Positions 16,935 through 25,642 of a stretch of DNA of 64,000 nucleotides are shown here, in pieces (within the stretch, counting starts at the first letter, position 1; the number at the start of each line of letters is the position of its first letter). The translations under genes and the position numbers were made by a program. This stretch comes from Variovorax sp. PMC12. GTDB lineage: Bacteria; Pseudomonadota; Gammaproteobacteria; Burkholderiales; Burkholderiaceae_C. The notes beneath the pieces were generated by a model, which was given only the letters and a program-made list of their open reading frames with translations, made no database searches and had not been told where the DNA came from. Location of the stretch: positions 755,001 to 819,000 of the forward strand of contig NZ_CP027773.1 in NCBI RefSeq assembly GCF_003019815.1, given 5' to 3'.

Positions 16935-16989
16935 GCTTTCGTCTCTCTTATCCTTCTCCCATTTTCCAACCCAACAATCAGGACCAACG

Positions 16990-17322
16990 ATGTTCAACAA
17001 AGGACAACTGGCCGGCCTCATGAAGCAGGCGCAGGCAATGCAGGACAACCTCAAGAAGGCCCAGGAAGAACTGGCCCACATCGAGGTCGAGGGCGAATCG
17101 GGCGCCGGCCTCGTCAAGGTCGTCATGACCTGCAAGCACGACGTCAAGCGCATCACCATCGACCCGAGCCTGCTGGCCGACGACAAGGACATGCTCGAAG
17201 ACCTGGTGGCCGCGGCCTTCAACGCCGCCGTGCGCAAGGCCGAGGAAACCAGCGAGCAGAAGATGGGCAAGCTCACGGCCGGCATGCCGGGCCTCCCGCC
17301 CGGCATGAAGCTGCCGTTCTAA
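16990..17322 (+). CDS. ybaB: YbaB/EbfC family nucleoid-associated protein
   Basis: A 110-residue DNA-binding protein of the YbaB/EbfC family, which forms tweezer-like dimers on the nucleoid. The opening MFNKGQLAGLMKQAQAMQDNLKKAQEEL is an amphipathic helix typical of the family, followed by a beta core (VEGESGAGLVKVVMTCKHDVKRITIDPSLL) and a Gly/Pro-rich tail (GMPGLPPGMKLPF). It sits between dnaX and recR, seven bases before recR, which is the standard arrangement and suggests cotranscription with these replication and repair genes. Confidence 0.95.
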   Translation: MFNKGQLAGLMKQAQAMQDNLKKAQEELAHIEVEGESGAGLVKVVMTCKHDVKRITIDPSLLADDKDMLEDLVAAAFNAAVRKAEETSEQKMGKLTAGMPGLPPGMKLPF

Positions 17323-17329
17323 GCGGTAC

Positions 17330-17920
17330 ATGGCCGACGCCAGTTCGCTCGACGCCCTGGTCGATGCGCTGCGCCGCCTGCCCGGTGTCGGCGTGAAGTC
17401 GGCCTCGCGCATGGCTTTTCATCTGCTGCAGCACGACCGCGACGGCGCGCAGCTGCTCGCGCGCGCACTGCAGCAGGCCGCGGGCAACGTGCGGCACTGC
17501 GAACTCTGCAACACCTTCACCGAAGCGCCGATCTGCAGCGTCTGCATGGACTCGCGGCGCGACGTGAGCAAGCTCTGCGTGGTCGAGACGCCCGCCGACC
17601 AGGCCGCGCTGGAGCGCACCGGCGCATTCCGCGGCTATTACTTCGTGCTGATGGGCAAGCTCAGCCCGCTCGACGGCATCGGCCCCAACGACATCGGGCT
17701 GCAGAAGTTGTTCAACCGCGCGCTCGACGGCACGGTGAGCGAAGTCATCCTCGCCACCAACTTCACCGCCGAGGGCGAGGCCACCGCGCACGTGATCGGC
17801 GAAGCCCTCAAGCAGCGTGGGCTGACGGTGACGCGTCTGGCGCGCGGCGTGCCGGCCGGCAGCGAACTCGAATACGTAGACCTCGGCACCATCGCGCACG
17901 CGCTGGTGGACCGGCGGTAG
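17330..17920 (+). CDS. recR: Recombination mediator RecR
   Basis: A 196-residue RecR, which acts with RecF/RecO to load RecA on gapped DNA. The N-terminal helix-hairpin-helix (LRRLPGVGVKSASRMAFHLL) is followed by a zinc finger with C57, C60, C69 and C72. The TOPRIM domain starts with LCVVETPADQAALERTG and includes GKLSPLDGIGP. Length is standard (about 200). It is the last gene of the dnaX-ybaB-recR operon; the MAPEG gene starts 27 bases after its stop and may be read through. Confidence 0.97.
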   Translation: MADASSLDALVDALRRLPGVGVKSASRMAFHLLQHDRDGAQLLARALQQAAGNVRHCELCNTFTEAPICSVCMDSRRDVSKLCVVETPADQAALERTGAFRGYYFVLMGKLSPLDGIGPNDIGLQKLFNRALDGTVSEVILATNFTAEGEATAHVIGEALKQRGLTVTRLARGVPAGSELEYVDLGTIAHALVDRR

Positions 17921-17947
17921 CCACGCCGTCGCCGGAGACAAGACGAC

Positions 17948-18340
17948 ATGACTTTTTCACTGCTCACGGTAGCCTACTGGTGCGTGTTCATCGCCTGCGG
18001 CCTGCCGTACCTGGCCGCATGGATCGCCAAGGCGGGCAGCTTCGGTCCGCGCGACAACATGCAGCCGCGCGAATGGGCCGCGAAGCAGAGCGGCTGGCGC
18101 GCGCGTGCCAACAGCGCCCAGACCAACAGCTTCGAAGGGCTGCCGTTCTTCATCGGCGCCGTCATCATCGCGCACCAGCTTGGCGCGGCGCAGGGGCGGC
18201 TCGACATGCTCGCCGTGGCCTACGTGGTGCTGCGCGTGATCTATATCGGCCTCTACATCAAGGGCATCGGCGGCGCGCGCAGCGCGGTCTGGGCGCTCGG
18301 TTTCCTCGTTAACGCGGCGATTCTTTTCATCGGTCGATAG
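17948..18340 (+). CDS. MAPEG family membrane protein
   Basis: A 130-residue protein with four hydrophobic helices, resembling the MAPEG family (membrane-associated proteins in eicosanoid and glutathione metabolism). Bacterial members include glutathione transferase-like enzymes of unknown substrate. The charged loop with DNMQPREWAAKQSGWRARANSAQTNSFEGLPFF fits the family's polar segment before the second helix. It follows recR closely on the same strand. The function in this organism is not known. Confidence 0.7.
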   Translation: MTFSLLTVAYWCVFIACGLPYLAAWIAKAGSFGPRDNMQPREWAAKQSGWRARANSAQTNSFEGLPFFIGAVIIAHQLGAAQGRLDMLAVAYVVLRVIYIGLYIKGIGGARSAVWALGFLVNAAILFIGR

Positions 18341-18476
18341 CCACGTGCGCAGGGCCTTCTGGAGGCCTTCATGCTTACGTGAAAACCCGCACGGGATGAC
18401 CCCGATGCAGTCGCGTGATGCGGCCCCTAAGCTCGATTCAGTCCAGACGAATCACAGAGCCTCCAGGCACCGTTTC

Positions 18477-19514
18477 ATGCTCCATCGCCGCGCCCTCATT
18501 TCCGCCTCCGCCATTGCCGCCGCAACCATCGCGTTGCCGCGTGTCTTTGCGCAACAGGCGAAGCTGGAGAAGACCAAGGTCTCCATCGCGGTGGGTGGCA
18601 AGGCGGCGTTCTACTACCTGCCGCTGACCATCTCCGAGCAGCTCGGCTACTTCAAGGCCGAAGGGCTGGACGTGGAAATCTCCGACTTCGCCGGCGGCGC
18701 GCGTGCGCTGCAGGCCGTGGTCGGCGGCTCGGCCGACGTGTGCTCCGGCGCGTACGAACACACCATCAACCTCCAGGCCAAGAACCAGTTCTTCCAGGCC
18801 TTCGTGCTGCAGGGCCGCGCGCCGCAGATCGCGGTGGGCGTGTCGACCAGGAACATGGCCGGCTACACCGGAATCCAGGATCTCAAGGGGAAGAAGATCG
18901 GCGTCTCGGCACCGGGCTCGTCGACCAACATGGTGGCCAACCTCGTGCTGTCGCGCGGCGGGCTCAAGGCCAGCGACGTGAGCTACATCGGCGTGGGCGT
19001 GGCGGCCGGCGCGCTCACCGCGCTGCGCTCGGGCCAGATCGACGCCATCAGCAACACCGACCCGGTGATGACGATGCTCGAGCAGAAGGGCGACGTGAAG
19101 ATCATCAGCGACACGCGCACGCTCAAGGGCACGCAGCAGGTGTTCGGCGGCACGATGCCGGCGGCCTGCCTGTACGCGTCGGCCGATTTCATCCAGAAGA
19201 ATCCCAACACCTGCCAGGCGCTGGCGAACGCCATCGTGCACGGGCTCAAGTGGCTGCAGACGGCAGGGCCGGGCGACATCATCAAGACGGTGCCGGAGAC
19301 CTACCTGCTCGGCGACCGCGCGCTGTACCTCGCGTCCTTCGACAAGGTGCGCGAGTCGATCGCGACCGACGGCCTCGTGCCGGCCGACGGCCCCAAGACC
19401 GCGCTCACCGCCATCGCCAGCTTCGACACCACGGTGAAGGCCGACAAGATCGACCTCGCCAAGACCTACACCAACGATTTTGCAAGGCGCGCGAAAGACA
19501 GGTTCAAAGCCTGA
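18477..19514 (+). CDS. ABC transporter substrate-binding protein, nitrate/sulfonate/taurine type
   Basis: A 345-residue periplasmic binding protein of the NitT/TauT class (SsuA-like). The start MLHRRALISASAIAAATIALPRVFA is a signal peptide with a cut after FA-QQA. The mature part shows the family pattern of a lobe with GKAAFYYLPLTISEQLGYFKAEGLDV, then GARALQAVVGGSADV and LKGKKIGVSAPGSSTNM. It probably binds an organic sulfonate, nitrate or similar small anion; the ligand cannot be read. The start was chosen by the signal peptide; longer in-frame starts upstream would bury it. A terminator separates it from the ATPase gene. Confidence 0.85.
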   Translation: MLHRRALISASAIAAATIALPRVFAQQAKLEKTKVSIAVGGKAAFYYLPLTISEQLGYFKAEGLDVEISDFAGGARALQAVVGGSADVCSGAYEHTINLQAKNQFFQAFVLQGRAPQIAVGVSTRNMAGYTGIQDLKGKKIGVSAPGSSTNMVANLVLSRGGLKASDVSYIGVGVAAGALTALRSGQIDAISNTDPVMTMLEQKGDVKIISDTRTLKGTQQVFGGTMPAACLYASADFIQKNPNTCQALANAIVHGLKWLQTAGPGDIIKTVPETYLLGDRALYLASFDKVRESIATDGLVPADGPKTALTAIASFDTTVKADKIDLAKTYTNDFARRAKDRFKA

Positions 19515-19532
19515 TTCCGAACGTCCCCGCGA

Positions 19533-19554
19533 CCCGGCTCAGGCCGGGTTTTTT
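19533..19554 (+). terminator. Terminator between binding-protein and ATPase genes
   Basis: A perfect CCCGGC/GCCGGG stem with a TCAG loop is followed by six T. It lies inside what otherwise looks like one ABC operon, 15 bases before the ATPase start. Partial read-through would make the binding protein more abundant than the membrane components. Confidence 0.8.
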
Positions 19555-19569
19555 CTGCCCCGTCCGACC

Positions 19570-20385
19570 ATGTCCGACCACGCACTCGAACTCCTCTCCA
19601 TCAGCTGCACCTTCCATTCGAAGGACGATCCGGGCCAGCGCTACACGGCGGTGGCCGACACCACGCTGCGCATCAAGGCCGGTGAGTTCGTGTCGGTGGT
19701 CGGCCCCACGGGCTGCGGCAAGTCGACGCTGCTGAACGTGGGCGCGGGGCTGCTGCAGCCCTCGTCGGGCACGGTCAAGGTGTTCGGCAAGACGCTGGAG
19801 GGCGTCAACGCGCGCGCGGGCTACATGTTCCAGACCGAGGCGCTCATGCCTTGGCGCAGCGCCATCGACAACGTGATGGTCGGGCTGCAGTACCGAGGCG
19901 TGCCCGACGCCGACGCGCGCAGGCAGGCCGACGCCTGGCTGGCGCGCGTGGGCCTGTCGGGCTTCGGCGACCGCTATCCGCATCAGCTCTCCGGCGGCAT
20001 GCGCAAGCGCGTGGCGCTGGCGCAGACGCTGGTGCTCGACCCCGACATCATCCTCATGGACGAGCCCTTCAGCGCGCTCGACATCCAGACGCGCCAGCTG
20101 ATGGAGAACGAGGTGCTCGACCTTTGGAGCGCAAAGAAGAAGGCGGTGCTGTTCATCACGCACGACCTCGACGAAGCGATTGCGATGAGCGACCGCGTGG
20201 TGGTGCTGTCGGCCGGGCCGGCGACGCGCCCCATCGGCGAATTCGCCATCGACCTGCCGCGCCCGCGCGACGTGGCCGAGGTGCGCACGCAGCCGCGCTT
20301 CGTCGAGCTGCACACGCAGATCTGGGAGGTGCTGCGCGACGAGGTGCTCAAGGGCTATGCGCAGCAACTGAGGAAGGCCGCCTGA
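19570..20385 (+). CDS. ABC transporter ATP-binding protein, nitrate/sulfonate type
   Basis: A 271-residue ABC ATPase of the SsuB/TauB/NrtD class. Walker A is GPTGCGKST, the Q-loop lies in MFQTEALMPWRSAIDNV, the signature is LSGGMRKRVALAQTL, Walker B is IILMDEPFSALD and the H-loop is FITHDLDEA. The LMPW after the Q-loop is typical of this import class. The ATG at 19570 follows directly on the terminator of the previous gene. Its stop overlaps the permease start by one base (TGATG), so the two are coupled. Confidence 0.92.
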   Translation: MSDHALELLSISCTFHSKDDPGQRYTAVADTTLRIKAGEFVSVVGPTGCGKSTLLNVGAGLLQPSSGTVKVFGKTLEGVNARAGYMFQTEALMPWRSAIDNVMVGLQYRGVPDADARRQADAWLARVGLSGFGDRYPHQLSGGMRKRVALAQTLVLDPDIILMDEPFSALDIQTRQLMENEVLDLWSAKKKAVLFITHDLDEAIAMSDRVVVLSAGPATRPIGEFAIDLPRPRDVAEVRTQPRFVELHTQIWEVLRDEVLKGYAQQLRKAA

Positions 20386-21227
20386 TGCCGCGCGCACACT
20401 TCGGCCTCAACGAGCGCAATGCGCGCTTCTGGCAACTGGCGCTGCTGGTGGTGATCCTTGTCGCGTGGCACCTGGCTTCGCGCAACCAGCAGTTCGCTTT
20501 CTTCGTGGGCGAGCCGATCCAGGTGGCGGGGCGCATCTGGAGCTGGTTCCTGCCGTTCGATGTGCCGGCCAACGCGCTCTTTCCCGAAGGGCTCAAGGGC
20601 AACGCCGACATCTACCTGCACCTGGGCACCACGCTGCTGGAGACGGTGCTGGCCTTCGGCATCGGCACGGTACTGGGCCTGGCGTGCGGGCTGTGGCTTG
20701 CGCTGGCGCCGACCGCGAGCCTGATTCTCGACCCCTACATCAAGGCCGCCAACTCGATGCCGCGCGTGATCCTCGCGCCCATCTTCGCGCTGTGGTTCGG
20801 CCTGGGCATCTGGAGCAAGGTGGCGCTGGCCGTCACGCTGGTGTTCTTCATCGTGTTCTTCAACGTCTACCAGGGCGTGCGCGAAGTGAGCCCGGTGGTG
20901 CTGGCCAACGCGAAGATGCTGGGCGCCAACCAGCGGCAGCTGCTGCGTACCGTGTACCTGCCGAGCGCGACGAGCTGGGTGTTTTCCAGCCTGCACACCT
21001 CGGTCGGGCTGGCTTTCGTCGGGGCGGTGGTGGGGGAGTACCTGGGCTCGGCGCGGGGCGTGGGCTATCTCATCCTGCAGGCGGAGGGCACCTTCGACGT
21101 CAACACGGTGTTCGCGGGCATCGTGGTGCTCACGGCCTTTGCGCTGGTGCTCGACGGCATCGTCGGGCTGATCGAGAGGCGCCTCATGAAGTGGCAGCCC
21201 AAGACTGGCGAAACCGAGAAGCTCTAG
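20385..21227 (+). CDS. ABC transporter permease, nitrate/sulfonate type
   Basis: A 280-residue membrane permease of the SsuC/TauC class with about six helices. The ATPase-coupling EAA loop appears as VLANAKMLGANQRQLLRTVYLPSA. The long periplasmic part after the first helix is usual for this class. It completes a three-gene importer (binding protein, ATPase, permease) and overlaps the ATPase gene by one base. The substrate is unknown; no sulfonatase or nitrate gene is next to it. Confidence 0.9.
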   Translation: MPRAHFGLNERNARFWQLALLVVILVAWHLASRNQQFAFFVGEPIQVAGRIWSWFLPFDVPANALFPEGLKGNADIYLHLGTTLLETVLAFGIGTVLGLACGLWLALAPTASLILDPYIKAANSMPRVILAPIFALWFGLGIWSKVALAVTLVFFIVFFNVYQGVREVSPVVLANAKMLGANQRQLLRTVYLPSATSWVFSSLHTSVGLAFVGAVVGEYLGSARGVGYLILQAEGTFDVNTVFAGIVVLTAFALVLDGIVGLIERRLMKWQPKTGETEKL

Positions 21228-21302
21228 CACCCCTCGTGCGATGATCCCGCGCGGCGCGCCGCAGCGACAAGGAGCGCCGCAACGACTTCACAGGGGTAGA
21301 GC

Positions 21303-22487
21303 ATGAGCCACGACAACAAGCGGGCCACGACCTTGCGCTCGCGCAGCGAGGCCGCCAGGGTCTCGAACGAAGAATTGTTCTTCGACCTGGTCTACGCGTT
21401 TTCCGTCACCCAGCTGTCCCACTACCTGCTCGACCACCTCACGCTGCCGGGGGCGCTGCAGACGCTGGTGATGTGGTTCGCTGTATGGCTGGGCTGGCAG
21501 TACACGGCCTGGACCACCAACTGGTTCAACCCCGGCGCGCTGCGCATCCGCGGCGTGCTGTTCGCGATCATGCTGCTGGCCATGGTGATGGCCTCGGCGC
21601 TGCCGGGCGCCTTCGCGGAGCGGGGGCTGGTGTTCGCGCTGTGCTTCGTGGGGATCCAGGCGGGGCGCACGCTGTGCATGTTGATCGCCATCGGCCCCAA
21701 CGACCCGCTCACGCCCAACTTCCGCCGCCTGCTGGCATGGAACTGCGTGGCCGGCGTGTTCTGGATCGCGGGCGGTTTCGCGCAAGGCGAGGCGCGCCTT
21801 GCGCTGTGGTTCTGCGGCGTGCTGTGCGAGTACGTCGCACCGATGATCGGCCTGCGCTTTCCGGGCCTGGGCCGTTCGCTGACGAGCGACTGGACCATCG
21901 ACGGCGGCCACCTGGCGGAGCGCTGCCAGCTCTTCGTGATCGTGGCGCTGGGCGAATCGGTGCTGGCCACCGGCATCGCCTTCGGGCACCACGCCGAATG
22001 GCACGGCGCAGACCTGTTCGCGCTGATGGTGGGCTTCTCGGGCAGCCTGGCGATGTGGTGGATGTACTTCGACACCAGCGCCAAGGAGGCGACCCATGCC
22101 ATCGAGCATTCGGCCGACCCCGGCGGCATCGGCGCCAAGTTCCACTACACGCACGTGATCCTGGTGGCGGGCATCATCGTGTGCGCGGTGGCCGACGAGC
22201 TGACGATCAACGAGGGCTCGCACCACGCCGAGCTCAAGTACCTCGGCGCGCTGATCGGCGGGCCGGCGCTCTACCTGTTCGGCAATGCGCTTTTCAAGCG
22301 CGTGGTGCGCGGCTTCTTGCCGCAGTCGCACCTCTACGGGCTGGGCCTGCTGGCCGTGCTCGCGGTGTTTGCGCCGCACCTGTCGGTGATCGTGGTGGGC
22401 ACGCTCACCACGCTCGTGATGATTGCCGTGGCCGCGCTGGAAGCCGTGGTGCGCCGCAGGGCGTGGGCCGCGACGCCCACGCACTGA
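21303..22487 (+). CDS. Low temperature requirement A (LtrA) family membrane protein
   Basis: A 394-residue polytopic membrane protein of the LtrA family, first named in Listeria for growth at low temperature; the biochemical role is unknown. The N-terminal VSNEELFFDLVYAFSVTQLSHYLLDH is the family signature, and about ten hydrophobic helices follow, including VIVALGESVLATGIAF. It stands alone, 75 bases after the ABC permease on the same strand, and converges on mltD. Confidence 0.85.
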   Translation: MSHDNKRATTLRSRSEAARVSNEELFFDLVYAFSVTQLSHYLLDHLTLPGALQTLVMWFAVWLGWQYTAWTTNWFNPGALRIRGVLFAIMLLAMVMASALPGAFAERGLVFALCFVGIQAGRTLCMLIAIGPNDPLTPNFRRLLAWNCVAGVFWIAGGFAQGEARLALWFCGVLCEYVAPMIGLRFPGLGRSLTSDWTIDGGHLAERCQLFVIVALGESVLATGIAFGHHAEWHGADLFALMVGFSGSLAMWWMYFDTSAKEATHAIEHSADPGGIGAKFHYTHVILVAGIIVCAVADELTINEGSHHAELKYLGALIGGPALYLFGNALFKRVVRGFLPQSHLYGLGLLAVLAVFAPHLSVIVVGTLTTLVMIAVAALEAVVRRRAWAATPTH

Positions 22488-22505
22488 CGAAAGCTGCGCC
22501 TCTTA

Positions 22506-24095
22506 TCAGCGCTTCTTCTTTGCCGGCGCGCCGCCGCGCTTCTCGCGCACCACCTGTTGCTTGCTGCTCGCGGGCACCTTGGCGATGTTGGCGCCGCGCT
22601 GTACCGCGGGCCTCGCCGCCTGCTTCGACGATGCCGCCGCATGGCCGCGCGCGGGCGGAATGCCGGTGCCCACGCGCGCCGCGACGGTCGCGCGGATCGG
22701 CAGGTACACCACCACGCTGTAGCCGCGCTTGAACGCGTGGTTGGGCTTCACGTCGTTCCATTCGGCGACGGCGGCGGGCTTGAGGTTGTAGCGCCGCGCA
22801 ATGGAGGCCACGTTGTCGGCGCGGCCCGCCTTCACGGTGGTGCGGCGGGTGACGATCTCGGGCTGGAAGCTCAGGTGGCCGCCATCGGCCACCACGGCAG
22901 CCACGTCTTCCTTCACACGGGCGCCGCGCGGCACGATCAGCGTCGAGCCGGCCTTGATGAGCATGCGCGGCGGCACGTTGTTGATGGCGCGCAGGTCGGC
23001 TTCGCTCATGCCCGAGCGTTGCGCGGCGTCGGCCACGGTCATCGTGTTGGGCACGACCCAGGCGGTCCAGCTGGCGTACTGGCCTTGCGCGTAGGCGTCG
23101 AAGTTGCGCTGGAACACGGCCGCGTTGTCCCACGGCAGCAGGATCTGCGGCGTGCCGGCGGCAATGAGCACGGGCTTGTGCGCGGCCGGGTTCAGCGCGC
23201 GGAAGTCTTCCAGGCGAACGTCTGCCAGCTTGGCGGCCAGCTCCACGTCGAGGTCGCGCGTGAGCGTGACGGTCTGGAAGTACGGGTGGTTGGCGATCAG
23301 CGGCAGCTCGGTGTTGAACGCCTGCGGGTTGGCCACGATGTTCTTCACGGCCTGCAGCTTGGGCACGTACATGCGCGTCTCGGCGGGCATGGTGAGGTCG
23401 CTGTAGGTGGTGGGCAGGCCCAGGCGCTGGTTCTTGGCGATGGCACGGCTCACGCTGCCTTCGCCCCAGTTGTAGGCGGCCAGGGCCAGCTGCCAGTCGC
23501 CGAACATGCCGTAGAGCTTCTGCAGGTAGTCGAGCGCGGCGCGGGTGGAGGCCACCACGTCGCGGCGGTCGTCGCGGAAGATGTTCTGCTTCAGGTCGAA
23601 GTCGGTGCCGGTGGCCGGCATGAACTGCCACATGCCCGCTGCGCGCGCGCTGGAGATGGCCTGCGGGTTGAACGCGCTCTCGATGTAGGGTAGCAGCGCG
23701 AGCTCGGTCGGCATGTTGCGGCGCTCAAGCTCCTCGACGATGTGGAAGATGTACTTGTTCGAGCGCTCGGTCATGCGCTGGATGTAGTCGGGCCGGCTGG
23801 CATACCACTGCTCGCGGTCGCGCACGAGGTCGTTGTCCAGGTTGGGCATCTTGAAACCGCGGCGGATGCGGTCCCACATGTCGGCGGGCGGGGCGAGCGT
23901 GACGACGCTCTGCGAATGGGCCTGGCTGGTGGCAAGCGGGGAGAGGGCGTCGCGCGGGTAGACGGGGCTTGCGCTGCCGCCGGCGGTGGCGCCGGCTCTG
24001 GGGGAGGAGGAAGACGGTGTGGAGCTGTTGTTCGTGCCCGCGCAGCCCGCGAGCACCAGTGAACCTGCAAGGCAGGTGGCAGCAATCAGTTTCAT
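22506..24095 (-). CDS. mltD: Membrane-bound lytic transglycosylase D with LysM repeats
   Basis: A 529-residue lipoprotein that cuts peptidoglycan glycan strands and forms anhydromuramyl ends. The lipobox LVLAGC is at the N-terminus. The SLT domain contains the catalytic glutamate in LPYIESAFNPQAISSARAAG and the MWQFMPATG and AYNWGEGSVSRAI motifs. Two LysM repeats follow (around TVADAAQRSGMSEADLRAINNV and NVASIARRYNLKPAAVAEWNDV), and the end is basic and low in complexity. The ATG at 24095 overlaps the gloB stop by four bases; an in-frame ATG at 24113 is less likely. gloB-mltD is a frequent pair in proteobacteria. Confidence 0.9.
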   Translation of the reverse strand: MKLIAATCLAGSLVLAGCAGTNNSSTPSSSSPRAGATAGGSASPVYPRDALSPLATSQAHSQSVVTLAPPADMWDRIRRGFKMPNLDNDLVRDREQWYASRPDYIQRMTERSNKYIFHIVEELERRNMPTELALLPYIESAFNPQAISSARAAGMWQFMPATGTDFDLKQNIFRDDRRDVVASTRAALDYLQKLYGMFGDWQLALAAYNWGEGSVSRAIAKNQRLGLPTTYSDLTMPAETRMYVPKLQAVKNIVANPQAFNTELPLIANHPYFQTVTLTRDLDVELAAKLADVRLEDFRALNPAAHKPVLIAAGTPQILLPWDNAAVFQRNFDAYAQGQYASWTAWVVPNTMTVADAAQRSGMSEADLRAINNVPPRMLIKAGSTLIVPRGARVKEDVAAVVADGGHLSFQPEIVTRRTTVKAGRADNVASIARRYNLKPAAVAEWNDVKPNHAFKRGYSVVVYLPIRATVAARVGTGIPPARGHAAASSKQAARPAVQRGANIAKVPASSKQQVVREKRGGAPAKKKR

Positions 24096-24871
24096 CGGAA
24101 GTCGTTTTTCCATTGGCGCAGTGCGGCGAACACGTCGGCCTCGGCTGCATCTGCAGCCAGCTCGGCGTGGGCACGCACCGCTCGAAGGACAGTGGCTTCG
24201 CGGCTGCGAAGAAAGGGGTTGATCAGGCGTTCGGTCGCCAGTTGCGAAGGCAGCGTGGGCTGCCCCTGTGCGCGCAGGCTTTCGCAGCGCGCGTTGTAGT
24301 GAGTCAGATCGGCGTTGGCCGGTTCCACTGCAAGGGCGAAACGCAGGTTAGAAAGTGTGTACTCGTGGGCGCAGCAGACGCGCGTGTCGCCGGGCAGCGC
24401 CGCGAGCGCGTCGAGCGAGGCCAGCATCTGCGCGGGCGTTCCCTCGAAGAGGCGGCCGCAGCCGCCCGAGAAAAGTGTGTCGCCACAGAAGAGAAGCGGT
24501 GCCTGGGAAGGCGCCGCCGGCAGGAAGTAGGCAATGTGCCCGGCCGTGTGGCCCGGTACGTCGATGACTTCGAAGCGCAGGCCCAGTGCGTCGGCCACGT
24601 CGCCCTGCACCAGCGGCGTGTACGGCTCGGGGATGCGCTCGCGTGCGGGGCCCCATACCCGGGCGCCGGTGGCGGCGTGCAACGCCCCCACGCCGCCGGT
24701 GTGATCGGCATGGTGGTGCGTGACTAGAATCGCGGCCAGCTGCAGCTTGTGGCGCGCCAGCGCGTCGAACACCGGTTGGGCGTCGCCCGGATCCACCACG
24801 ATGGCGTGGGACCCGTCGTGCAGCATCCAGATGTAGTTGTCGGCGAAGGCGGGCAGCGGAACGAGGGTCAT
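24092..24871 (-). CDS. gloB: Hydroxyacylglutathione hydrolase (glyoxalase II)
   Basis: A 259-residue metallo-beta-lactamase-fold enzyme that hydrolyses S-lactoylglutathione to lactate and glutathione, the second step of methylglyoxal detoxification. The metal motif THHHADHTGG (HxHxDH), the later VPGHTAGHIAY histidine and the FCGDTLFSGGCGRLFEG and AHEYTLSNLRFA segments are diagnostic. Length fits (about 255). Its start codon shares two bases with the start of the divergent methyltransferase gene. A TATAAT lies ten bases upstream, so its mRNA may have a leader of only a few bases. Confidence 0.95.
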   Translation of the reverse strand: MTLVPLPAFADNYIWMLHDGSHAIVVDPGDAQPVFDALARHKLQLAAILVTHHHADHTGGVGALHAATGARVWGPARERIPEPYTPLVQGDVADALGLRFEVIDVPGHTAGHIAYFLPAAPSQAPLLFCGDTLFSGGCGRLFEGTPAQMLASLDALAALPGDTRVCCAHEYTLSNLRFALAVEPANADLTHYNARCESLRAQGQPTLPSQLATERLINPFLRSREATVLRAVRAHAELAADAAEADVFAALRQWKNDFR

Positions 24872-25640
24872 GAGCGGTCAAATTATAGGTTTGCAGGATT
24901 GGTTCGCGACCCCCCCGGGGCGCTACCTTCTGGCCTGGGAGCAGGCCCAGTTCGATCAGGCGGTGGCCGATGTCTTCGGCTATCACGCGCTGCAGCTGGG
25001 CGCGGCGGAGGTCGACGGCCTTCGCACCAACCGCATGCCGCACCGCTGGCTCGCGCTGGACGACCCGGCCCGGCGCGGCAAGGCCGCGCTGCTGTCCGAC
25101 TTCGCGGCCCTGCCTTTCGCGGCCAACAGCCTCGATCTCGTCGTGCTGCCGCATGCCCTGGAACTCAGCCCCGACCCGCACGCCACGCTGCGCGAGGTCG
25201 AGCGGGTGCTGGTGCCCGAGGGCCGGGTGGTGATCTGCGGGCTCAACCCGGCCAGCCTCTGGGGCATGCGGCAGCGCCGCGCGCACATTTACCGGCGCTT
25301 GGGGCTTGGCGATCTTTACCTGCCCGAGGGCGGCGAGTTCATCGGCTACTGGCGCATGCGCGACTGGCTGCGGCTGCTGAGCTTCGAGGTGGAGTCGGGC
25401 CGCTTCGGCATCTACCGGCCGGCCGTGCGCAGCGAGGCCTGGCTGGAGCGCTCGCGCTGGATGGACGCGGCCGGCGAGCGCTGGTGGCCCATCTTCGGCG
25501 CGGCCTACTTCCTGGTGGCGGTGAAGCGGGTGCGCGGCATGCGCCTGCTGAGCGCCGACTGGCGCCGCGCCGGCGCGCGGGCCAAGGCGCCCGTGCCCAT
25601 CGCGGGCAAGGTGCATCGCGGCGAGCCCGACAAGAATTGA
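24870..25640 (+). CDS. Class I SAM-dependent methyltransferase-like protein
   Basis: A 256-residue protein of the methyltransferase type 11 class. The clearest part is the post-I/motif II-III region: ALPFAANSLDLVVLPHALELSPDPHATLREVERVLVPEGRVVICGLNP. The glycine-rich motif I of typical SAM sites is degenerate here (HALQLGAAEVDGL), so SAM binding is likely and not certain. The start ATG at 24870 is preceded by a GAGGG ribosome binding site. rnhA follows two bases after its stop. The position next to gloB and rnhA is common in betaproteobacteria; the substrate is unknown. Confidence 0.7.
   Translation: MSGQIIGLQDWFATPPGRYLLAWEQAQFDQAVADVFGYHALQLGAAEVDGLRTNRMPHRWLALDDPARRGKAALLSDFAALPFAANSLDLVVLPHALELSPDPHATLREVERVLVPEGRVVICGLNPASLWGMRQRRAHIYRRLGLGDLYLPEGGEFIGYWRMRDWLRLLSFEVESGRFGIYRPAVRSEAWLERSRWMDAAGERWWPIFGAAYFLVAVKRVRGMRLLSADWRRAGARAKAPVPIAGKVHRGEPDKN
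24882..24887 (-). promoter_or_regulatory. -10 box of gloB, inside the divergent methyltransferase gene
   Basis: A perfect TATAAT on the minus strand ends ten bases before the gloB ATG. Transcription would begin about four bases before the start codon. No convincing -35 hexamer is visible. Confidence 0.55.
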
Positions 25641-25642
25641 AA

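Noticed and set aside
14892..17306. 804-codon frame antisense to dnaX and ybaB
   Set aside because: It covers genes with strong family motifs and an SRP RNA promoter, and its composition is that of a shadow frame.
18341..18476. Possible riboswitch before the ABC binding-protein gene
   Set aside because: The interval lacks recognisable conserved cores such as the thiamine or cobalamin elements.
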